DNA of 64,000 bases from Mugil cephalus. Taxonomy: Eukaryota; Chordata; Actinopteri; Mugiliformes; Mugilidae. Shown piece after piece: positions 1 to 10,400 of this stretch; the first letter of the stretch is position 1, and each line of letters starts with the position of its first letter. The translations under genes were made by a program, and so were the position numbers. The notes under the pieces were generated by a model. It did no database searches and was not told where the DNA came from. It saw only the letters and a list, made by a program, of their open reading frames with translations. Location: NCBI RefSeq assembly GCF_022458985.1, contig NC_061772.1:11894001-11958000 (forward strand), in the 5' to 3' direction.

Positions 1-133
1 CGTCTGTCTTCCTGTTCAGTGTTACCAGAGTCGCAAACACACGCCGGAAACTGATGACAGATACAAGCCTCTGGTTTTTCTGGGGTAAACCGTTGGCACA
101 CGAACTGTTCTCCCAAGACAGGGCAGCACACAC
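1..133 (-). other. Exon of an unidentified minus-strand gene, cut by the window edge
   Basis: Read on the minus strand, a pyrimidine-containing tract ending in CAACAG stops at 134, giving a good splice acceptor. Two frames stay open through the 133 bases. One is cysteine-rich (starts VCCPVLGEQFVCQ). There is no ATG in any frame, so this may be 5' UTR or an internal coding exon. The probable first exon of the same gene lies at 1925-1990. I do not recognise the protein. The family name is left open because the exon is cut by the edge. Confidence 0.4.
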
Positions 134-1924
134 CTGTTGACAAAGAAATAAAAAAGTTCAATCACATGTTGACATCTTTTGTCTTATTACTGTAATTACA
201 GGCGTGGATTAGCAACTTATACTCCTGTGGCCAATAGTTAACTACCACGTACATATGTCTACCGACGAGGACTCGAAATGAAAATAACATCACACGCCAT
301 GACCATATTTTTACACTACCTCGGTCAGTACAGTCATAAGACTGATGACGTTATTAAACCCTATTTTAGATCTTAAAACTGTTAAATAGATTTATCTCCT
401 CATAAAATGCTAATCAGTTCAAAAACTGAAACCAAGAAAGAAAATATGTTAGACAAACAGTAATATATCTCTCTAAAAAAGAATATATCTTAATTCTGCC
501 ATATGGTAAGCATGAAGTTAGGACAGAGAAATCAGGTCAGCATGTAACATGTCTTTAAATATAGAATCTTGAGCAGTCACCCACCCAATTGATCAGTAAT
601 ACTTCTATTTTCTGTCCTGGTAAATAACAGTGTACCACTGCAACAGTAGGTTCTTGTGGTCAATATAGTCATATAGTCAATGATCAGCCACTGAATTCGT
701 TTTCAGCAGACTATTATTAGCACGGCAGTCTTAATAATGCCTCCATTATAACTGGCATCCCCTTGGAGCTGAAACCATCCAGAGGCTTATTTCACTAATA
801 GCACATAGAAACTGAAGCCTGTCTGACAAAATGTATGAGCTTCTCGCATGACTACAAAGAGAAACGGAGCTAGCTGGAGCACCTGGTCTCAAGAGGATGG
901 CCTGAGATAACACTTCACATTACAGATGTACACGGAATGAGTGCTACTTGGTACGCATAATTACTTTGTAAGTTTGGGTACTTTACGCAGAAAAAACTGC
1001 TGTATTTAGACTATGATTGTGGGAAAGGTTGTTTAAGTCACTTGTAAAGCCACACGAAATGCTTGCACTTAATTTCAAAGCGTTAAAGACAATACAGCTA
1101 TGAGTCATTTCTAAATAGGACAACATAATAAAACATCGGTGTGATTGCGAAATGGCAGTGAATATAATGGCTTCGGTGTGTATAACTTGGCAGCATAGGA
1201 CGTTTCTCAGCCGTCACTGGCACTCAAACAGGAGGTAACAAGGGGATCAAATGATGTGCCAAATGCAAAGAGCTCGCTGACAAAGTGCATTTCCAAAATC
1301 GCCGCACTGACTCTGCAGCTGACCATACACACACTCACACTGAATTCACTGGACACTTGTAATGCAGGTGAATCACACTGTCAGGTGGCACGGAACGGGA
1401 GAGAAGGTGCGCAATGTTGATCGCAATGACACGTGAAGTCCTTTGAGGATTAGCAACTTTGCCTCTGATCTTGGATTACACGAAAGAACGTAATTGGTAT
1501 TTACAAACAAATGGACCTTATGTAACTTCGTAGGGCTGCGGCAAAAGAAAAAAACTGTACACAGTTCACACGACGAGTCTGAGGTTAATTCACAAATGGG
1601 AGTAAGCAATTCAATATAAGTAGCAGAGTGTGTTCCGCTGTTTCGGGATTGATTTAAAGTTAATTGGTAGATATGGGTCGTTGCCTCCAGCGAACTAGAG
1701 TTAGCATTTCAGCTGCTAACATAGCTAGCTGGCAAGCTAACGTCCCCGAGCTCGCTAACAGTTGACAGCTAGCTAACCGAGCTAACGGATCCCGTTTTCG
1801 AAAAAGTGTCACTATAGTGTTCAACAAACTCGATATATGAACCAGATAAAGGCCCGCGCAGTTGTTGTGGGTTTTACTGTAACGTATTTTCGGTGTTTTA
1901 TTAGAATTTTAGGCAAAAACTTAC
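134..1924 (-). other. Putative first intron of the left-edge gene
   Basis: The stretch is AT-rich with stop codons in all frames and no recognised coding. It runs from the putative donor at 1924/1923 to the acceptor at 135/134. A 78-codon open frame at 1373-1609 has no recognisable motif and I treat it as chance. The segment 1690-1800 is rich in GCTAGC/GCTAAC words and lies in the upstream part of the intron, near the divergent promoter. Confidence 0.35.
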
Positions 1925-1990
1925 CAAATGGTGGCCGGTTTGCGGGAGAAAACGTACGATCAACTGAAAACTAGAGAATGCAAAAAACAC
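1925..1990 (-). other. Probable non-coding first exon of the left-edge gene
   Basis: On the minus strand the sequence ends in ATTTG followed by GTAAGTTT, a strong splice donor. No ATG occurs in the short exon. It lies about 140 bases upstream of the nip7 start on the opposite strand, which fits a bidirectional promoter. The transcription start is inferred. Confidence 0.4.
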
Positions 1991-2132
1991 CAGGAAGTGC
2001 GATCGTTGATTACGTCAAAGTACTTCCGTTTTAAAGTATGACCGCTTCCGTGTTGACCCACGTTTTCACGTTCTAGCAGGAGGCAGGAGACACGTTACTT
2101 GCTGATAAACTATACGTATTTAAACTCTAAAC
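1990..2132. promoter_or_regulatory. Bidirectional promoter region between the left-edge gene and nip7
   Basis: This short interval separates two divergent transcripts. It holds two ETS-like ACTTCCG/CTTCCG words (around 2020-2050) and a TATTTAAA element at about 2117, fifteen bases before the nip7 ATG. ETS sites and divergent layout are common at housekeeping promoters. The exact start sites cannot be read from sequence. Confidence 0.45.
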
Positions 2133-3883
2133 ATGAGGCCGTTAACTGAAGAAGAGACGAAAATAATGTTCGAGAAGCTGTCGAAATAGTAAGTGAGCGC
2201 CGAGGGCACATTGTTAGCCGCAAGGCTGAAATGATAATGATTAGCATCCCTGTTAGCTCGTGCTATGCCTGACCCATGCCTTCTCTTCCACAACAGCATT
2301 GGAGAAAACATCAAACTTCTAGTGGACCGACCTGACGGCACCTACTGTTTCAGGTTACACAATGACCGTGTGTACTACTTGAGGTAATAATGGATAAACA
2401 AACACACATGACATGTATGGCATTATCAGCCCGTCTACAGATACACTCATTGCGTTTTTCTTTTCACAGTGAGAAAATTCTTAAATTGGCCACAAACTTT
2501 TCCCGGGACAAGCTCATCTCAGTAGGAACGTGTTTTGGGAAGTTTACAAAGACTGACAAGTTCCGCCTGCACATTACAGCTTTGGATTTCCTTGCACCAT
2601 ATGCAAAGGTGACTACAAGTGCATCTCATTTTATTTAATGTGCGTGATTTGTATCCCTTACACTCTCCAAATTTCCTAACGCTGATGCTGAGCGATAGAG
2701 GAAATGAGCCAGGTATTGGAGAAATTCGATGTCTGCTACACTAATGGACTTTCTGATCAAAGTGTCTGAACATTTTCTAGTAACCTAAGTGTACTCTTCG
2801 GAGATTCACAGGTGAAAGTGCTTGATTGGCTCTTTTATCTTTACTAGGATCTGCTGTTTGCGCCACACAATGATGGCATGCATGCCCCTGGCATGCACAA
2901 GCAATGCACTTCACTTTCATAATAGTTTCAAATGGCAGCAGTTTTACAAAAGTGTTTTTCTCTTGGAACATGTCTAAATGTCTTTGTTGCATAATGTCAA
3001 TAGCCCGAGTTGGCACACCTCTAAGGGGCCACTTCAACAAGGCAAACAAGCTTGTGAGACTAAAGCAGCATTTGAAACACAAGGCTCACATGCATCAACT
3101 CATGCAATCATGTAAATGTCAATATGAAAGCTTTAGTTCTTTGATAAATTACAGTACAAGAGAGCATATCTTCACTGAACAAACATTGATGCTGTATGCG
3201 TGTTGCTTATCATTTGTACTAGGGATCTTGGAATTGTAAAATGATATTATGTCTGAGAAATGGTCATTTGCTATTGACAAGTTTCATTTAGGTGTTACTA
3301 TACATGTGCCCATCTCCTAGTGCCCTCTGTTACAAAGATTATTGTGCATACAGCTGCCATTCTTTCTTTTTCCTACCAATACTGTAAGTTATACTGATTC
3401 ACGTAAGCATGTATGAATAACTTAGAACTGAACTGTCTTTAGTTTAAAGTGTGGCTGAAACCTGGAGCAGAGCAGTCTTTCCTGTACGGGAACCATGTTC
3501 TAAAGTCCGGCCTTGGAAGAATCACAGAGAACACTGTGCAGTATCAAGGAGTTGTGGTCTACTCCATGGCTGACGTGCCTTTGGTAAGACTCTTTAATTA
3601 CAATGCTTAATGTTCTCCTATTGGTGAAACACATGCTTGGAATAGGAACATATTCTGTAGAGGGATCACGTGTGTTATGTGTGCCATTTATTCACAATCA
3701 TGTGACATTGCTGAATTAAGTAATGATAGTCGACACTTTAACTGTTTCTTTCTGATCTGTCAGGGTTTTGGAGTAGCGGCCAAGTCTACTCAGGAGTGTC
3801 GGCGAGTTGATCCAATGTCCATTGTGGTGTTCCACCAGGCTGATGTGGGAGAGTTCATTAGGAACGAAGACACGTTAACATAA
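2133..3883 (+). CDS. nip7: NIP7, 60S ribosome subunit biogenesis protein
   Basis: There are five coding exons: 2133-2188, 2297-2383, 2470-2608, 3443-3583 and 3764-3883. They join in phase to 181 codons, so the protein has 180 residues, the family's standard length. It starts [16 protein letters not shown] and ends [14 protein letters not shown]7 is a nucleolar and nuclear factor needed for 27S pre-rRNA processing and 60S assembly. The first half is the pre-PUA domain. The second half (about residue 95 onward, from [19 protein letters not shown]) is the RNA-binding PUA domain. All introns are GT-AG and short. A probable poly(A) signal AATAAA lies at 4201-4206. The gene is convergent with terf2, the same close pairing as on human 16q22. 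Identification is firm. Confidence 0.97.
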
Positions 3884-4225
3884 AGATGCAAAAACAACTG
3901 GACTGTTGAATCTTTTTTAACAACGGATTATTTACCCAGTAGTATTCACTGAAATTTACACCCAGAATGGCTTGTTTGAACTGCTAAACATTTAGCAGTG
4001 AAATGTTTGGATTCAGGTGCCTGGTTCAAGCACACTTTAAAAGCAGCTTCTGCTACTGGACCATATGTCCCTGCAGTCCAGGGGACAAAAGACTTCTCCG
4101 GCATGTCAGAGCGGTCTTACCCTCTCCCTCTCTTTGTATCGAATGTTGTCAAAATGAAGTGGAGGTCTGTGTGTGTGTCTTTTGTAAATGGCATTCTTCA
4201 AATAAATCTGTAATATCTTTGTACG
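3884..4225 (+). other. nip7: nip7 3' UTR
   Basis: Downstream of the stop, open frames are short and carry no motif. AATAAA at 4201-4206 gives a transcript end near 4220. The terf2 3' end on the other strand is only about 100 bases away. Confidence 0.6.
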
Positions 4226-4314
4226 TTTTCAGTCTTGGTGAGCTTTTTATGTAGGTCTGCAGCAATGATTCATTACCACGAACAGTTGTTTTAACAAAAT
4301 GACCAAGCTTTGAA

Positions 4315-4474
4315 CAGTGAACATTCAAGATTTATTGAATCTGAACACGATTACCATAATTAACCAACATCTGAAAATACAAGTCCTCAGAGGAAACAAA
4401 ATAAAATGTGAAGTTTTAAAGGGAAAAAATTGATTATGTATTATGCTATGGCATTAAAACTGCCAGAACTTATC
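4315..4474 (-). other. terf2: terf2 3' UTR
   Basis: A short 3' UTR follows the Myb exon. The reverse complement of 4331-4336 is AATAAA. The transcript therefore ends close to the nip7 end, making a tail-to-tail pair. Confidence 0.55.
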
Positions 4475-7400
4475 TTAAACCATGTTTAACTTCTTAAGTG
4501 TTCTCCATCTGTCCTTTAGGTTCACATTTGTTCGATCCTTGAAGGAGTAATGCGATTTAATTTTACTCCAGTTTCCCTCTCCAAATTTTTTGACCCCTTC
4601 TTTTAACTTCAGAGTTTCACTCTCGGTCCACTTCTGCAACACAACACAAGATCCCGTGACTCACGAGTCCAAAACTGACAATGCATTATTTTCAACAGTG
4701 CTGTTGCAAGACACTGTTTTACTCTTTACGAAAAAATAAATGAATATGACCTGGCACAATGAAACAGGTCTTTAAATTCATGACTTATTTGAGTGTAGAA
4801 AATGCCAAGCTGTGATACACTTACCCTCTTCTTGTGGCTTGAGTCAGAAAGAGTGCTCGCATTTAATCCTTTTGAGAAAAAAATTAACATTAGAAATTAC
4901 AAACATGAACTGCATGGACATGATTATTGGATAACTATAATTCAGCTGATGAAATATTACCACTACTCCTCTTGGAGGGGAAATAGGACTCTTCGTCACT
5001 CCATGTGTCCTTACTCTCTTTTGCATTATTGTACATTTTTTTCCTGTGAAGAGCAAGAGTAAACTTTATATTTCTTGGTAAAAGAAATGTTCAGTGCAAA
5101 ACAAAAACTGATATTTGCTAAATAACCTGCTAACAGCTGTTATGTCCACTATGTGACTATGTAAAGTGCACTAATCAAAACATTACATAAAAAAAGCAAA
5201 CATGTGTCAGTCTTTCCAGGGCAGCAGTTGAGTTAATCCATTTTTTTCTAAAGCATGTGGGCGTAATATTGACGCACCATTTTGTCTGTGAAGGATGAAT
5301 GCTTTGAGCAGAGTGCTTGCCGGGAGTGACAGTCAACACATCAGCTAAGCCGGGCGAGGTGTCATCTGTGTTATCTGGATCCCTGTTGAAATAAATGAAG
5401 TTCGTCAAAAGTTCAGCACAGAATATTTAACTTAAAACACTGACATTAAATGAATTCTATAGACTATAGATATTTAGACTTGCTCGCTCTGAGAATCGCT
5501 GGCTGGTGGTTGATGAGATTTCTGCACCGGACTTTCGCAGGAGGCCAATCGCTCCAGTGAGTCTCCCTCAACGTCTGATGACGACTGTCTTGACTTGGAG
5601 TTTCTGCATAAACTAGAATAGAATAGAAAAATACTTCATTCATTCCCTTGGGGAAATTTCAATTGTCCAGTAGCTTGTACACAAACACACAGACATTAAC
5701 ATAACACACCAACAAAATAACAAAATCAACAGTGCAAAGGGAGAAGGAAGACTGGAAATATGTACAAGACTGTATTAACATGTAAAACTATGTACAGCTG
5801 ACCAATTTACAGTTTCACAAGGGAGTATTTTAGCATTTAAACAGTGGCGTTGTATAGCCTGATGGCTGTGGGGAAAAAGGATCTTCTGCACCTCTGCAGC
5901 ATAGTGAGAGAAGCCTCCTCCCACTTTTGCTCCCGCATGATGAGTCAAGTCAGTTATTACCTTGACATGTAGAAATCTGTTACAGTTGTAATTATGCTCT
6001 GCTCATTATCTTGATTATCACTGTTTTCACCTGACAGTGTAACTACCGTCCTAGAAGGCCTAGTGCAAACACTAGTTTACATTAATGACACACCAAGTAA
6101 GAACAGCTAGTTCCTCTCTCGCTCTACAAGTCACTTTGCATCATGAAGTAGAAGAGGGGAAGACAAAGGGATGAATGATCCCACAGGGCTGTTGCCCAGT
6201 GTAACGATAAAGACTTGCCCTTTTATAATTCGTAGTTCAGTAGCTTTAGAAAGCCATTAGTTAGTTCAGCAGAATGTTAATTTATTCCAATTGTTTTTTT
6301 GTAGCCTACACATGCTTTACAAGCAGTCAGTCCTGTGTAAATTTATTCTGTAAACTGAGTCTATTGGAAGCACATTAACAATACGACCATGTACTGTACA
6401 CATACATAAATACATATAATAATAAGTCTGTTGTGTCTGTATTGGTCATAACAATCATATCAGAATATTAATATACAGTCATCAGCTCTTACAATCCAGA
6501 CTAGAGTATCAGGTGTGTGTGAGGTGATGTTGTACATTTACCTGCTGAGTGAACTGTTGGAAAGATTAAGGAGTTCCCCACTACAATCTTGACTGTTGGC
6601 AACCGAGTCAGGGGAATCGTCATTGTTTCTTTCAACCAATCTGTCTGGAAATCTGAATGAAACACGAGCAGTTTTAATGGCATGCGCCCACTGAGCAATA
6701 CAGAATCACGTGCAACATACGCATAATGAAATTCCCAATGTACTGTCCACAAGATGCAAATATTCAGCAATAACCTCCTAAGAAGTGGCTGCTTGCAATA
6801 GTAAGAACATTTGTTTTTAAAGAAGGTATTTACCTGCTGCCAGTTCTGGTCACTCGTCTGCGCTTTCGTGTGGGTACCGAAACTTTTTTGACTGTCAGTG
6901 GGCACTGCTGGTCGTTTTTATCGGATACAGCACAAGTCTGTGGTGACTTTTCCATTTCCACTTCAGTCTGTGCTTCGTGAGAAGATGTTGTGCACTGAGA
7001 GGCTGCCTGACTGTCTGGTTCGACCACTAGCTGAGCCAAAGTGGGAAGCTGCCGGTTCCTCGTCACTGCGGCCATCTTTGAGAGTGAGCCCACCTGCGTC
7101 TGAGTAACAGCATCTGTTTGAGGTCGTTCTGCTGGAGAAGCTTCCATGGGGCTGCCCGAGTTTCTCTGAAATGGCCCTTCCTCCTCTGACTTCTGATGGG
7201 TACAGCTATAAGTATCAAGTGAAAGTTGCAGACAAAAATTGTCTCTTTCCTGCTCCTCAGTCTCCTGCTCATCTGTCTCCACTTCGTCCTTCAATTGAGC
7301 AAATGTCATTTCAACTGAACCTGCAGCCAAGGCATTGTAGGCTGCTTCGAGTCTGGTCCTCTGGATAACTGACTGCCTGCTGGAAGATAAGACAAAAGAC

Positions 7401-10400
7401 AGAGGGTGAACAGTGTACTTGGTGCTAAAAACACTGTTGAATGAAGTTCTAGTAAAGCATGACACTATAAAAATAACACCACCAATGATCAACCCTGTCT
7501 CTTCGGAGGTCCTGTGATAATACTAATCCAGTACAGATAGGCGTCTCTGTGATTTGAAGGTGCTACAATTAATGACTGATTGATGATGGTTCAATATACA
7601 CTCATTTGCCAAACGAGGTAGGATAGTGAAAACAAATGCATCTCCAAATCTTGACTTCATGAATGTGAATGAGAGATGCCAATTTCAATGTTTTTATTAT
7701 TTTGTAAACCCCATTTTAGCCAGTGGCTAGGCTAAATAACAACTAAATGTAATCCAGTTTAACATCACCATCACTGCTCTCCATTATGGACAATCCATCC
7801 CATCCACTACACCAAGCATTAGAGAGTCAGAGGAGCTCATTCTCCAGCAGACTGATTCAGCTCCACTTCCATAGCGAACGCTACAGAACTTCCTTTATTC
7901 CTTATTCTATCCAGCTGTACAACAGCTCATCTTTTTGTGACAATTGAGCTACTATAATCAATTGCTTTCTCTTGTGGATCATTAAAGTCTAAGTCTGCCC
8001 AAGTCTAGTTGAATCACCACCTTTATTCAGAGTTTTCATCACAAACTGAACCTAATAACAGTCATGGAGGAGTTTGTGTTGGACCATTACATACGTTTGT
8101 GCATCTTTTGACAGGTGAGTGTTTGTTTAATGTACACTCACTGCTTCTTCTCTTCGTTCCCATAAACAAAAGAGAGACACTTCGACGATGTTGTTGATGT
8201 TGAGTCAACAAAGTCCTTCGTTATCTGACTCACAGCAGACAAAGGCAGTTCTGAAGAATGCAAACTAAGCAACAACCATGTCTTGAAATCAACACTAATG
8301 TGGAAAGTACTGAAGTGGGATTGCTAGGTGGTGGTTGCTATAGACTCCCATTAAAATCAAGCTATGAATATTCTTATGAAATCAATACATTTTTAATACA
8401 CAAGTCATTATGGTGTCAAATAATGTCAAATTACATGCTGACGTCACTTTAAAAAGACTTTCCTCATTCCTCAAAGATATGAGGTACAGTGTTAAGGTAC
8501 AGTAAAGCTAACACGGCCAAAATACTGTACTTGTTAGCTACAAGTGATCGTCAGGTTTAATGTGTTGCTTCTCTCTGGAAAGAGAGGAAAGTTGTTCCTA
8601 TTAACCAGGACTTTTTGAACAAGTTTGAATGTGTACTTATGTATCTGGCCCACACTTTAGCTTTAACAGTAATGATCAGCGTTTGTGAAAACAGATGAGA
8701 GAGACAGAGACAGAGAGAGAGAGAGAACTTACTGCTGTACAATCTTGACAGAGTTCACCGTTGGACTTGTGAGTGGGCTGGGTCCGTCTTGCTCTGAGCT
8801 GGATTCTACTTCTTCAACAGTTCCAGCTGCTTTGCCGTCTTCCTCCAGAACGGTTTCATCAATAAGCTGTTTCGCCGCCTGGTACACATACACAAAGCCA
8901 AAGACACATGACGAGACAATCAGTGAACACGGGTTATCTGTAGATAACCAAATGTCAAGGTTATCACAAACAAGACCTTCTACGTGAACTCTTCTGAGAT
9001 TGTTCTCATCATGTTTACCGGGCCGATAACAATGAGAACCCAAATCAAAATACTTTTATTAAATGATTCATTCAATATTGCAGATTAATAAGAAGAAAGA
9101 TAAAACTGTTTATTATCTGCTTAATACAGACCTACCTTATGGAGAAAGGGACAGGTGTGTGGGCAGAGCTTCTGGCAAAAGGTAAACATCTCGTCTCTGA
9201 AGTCTTGGAAGTTCATCTGCTCGAGGTCTTCATTCATTTTTCTCTTCTTATTGATGAGCCCCATCAACATAGCTTTCTACAGAAAACACAAATGCTCTGT
9301 AATGTGAGACATCACAACAGGTCCAAATGTTTAAAAGAAGAACTGGTACTACAACTGTGAAAGTACTACTTCTACTGTATGTGCTGTTCCAGAGGGAACA
9401 ACTAAACAGAAGTGACTTATAGTATTACTTTCAATGGAGCTGTGTAATATGATGCTCTGGGACTGCACTTAGCATTTATGTAAATGGACTTAAGCGTGAG
9501 GAACATATGCGTCACTGGCAGTCTGGTTATAAGAATCATTATACTAAATGGACGAGGATGTGGTTGATCTGTCAAACGCAGTAAAGAGACTGAAGGGGAT
9601 CTAAAAAGGTCCAGCACGCTAAACCAGTTCCTTTCATGTTTCCGTCCCTCTTCATGTTCACCCTAGTTAGTAGTGACTAGAGATTCCTCCACATTACTGA
9701 CCATTATCATTCACAGCTGACCAGGAGATATCCATGCAGAGGTATATGTCCTTGCACTAGCTCCAGATTATTTATAGCAGTGTGCTGCTCAGCTGTACTT
9801 AACTACATCCTGAGTGGTGAAAGAATTTGAGCAGCATGTGCCATAGTTTCTATAACATACACAACTAATGACTATGCATTATTATAACCGAGATACTTGA
9901 GTATCATGATTATGTAAAGGCAGTTACAAATATAAAGTCAAATAAAATAGCGTCTAAAAAACTAACAAACAAAAAACACAGCAGAAAATGTATAAACACA
10001 AACAGTAAATGGTGACAAAGTGATGAGTTGTTGGAATAAGAATTCTGCCTGGATTATTGCACTTGACACCAGATTTTGCAGTGTTCAGAAGTTTAACAGT
10101 TTGAGGGTATGAAGCTATGAAGACAAGGTTACATAGTGAACATGCCACTTTAGTTAGTGAACTCACCTTGCCAACCATTGATTTGGGAAAGTGTTTGCTG
10201 AGCATCTCTTCTGCTTTGTCAAATTCACTGTTCTGAATGAAAACCCCAACAATCTAAAGACAGAAATACACAATTCAATAAATCAAATCTCATTACACAC
10301 TTGAAAACATCTGGCTCAGGCACTGTGAACATGGATGGTAGTATAATGTCAGTATAATATCCATGTTTTATATTTCTTTGTGTATTGCCTCTGTTTGTCT

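Noticed and set aside
1373-1609. 78-codon minus-strand frame between the two left-edge exons
   Set aside because: No recognisable motif and no good flanking splice sites. It was left as intron.
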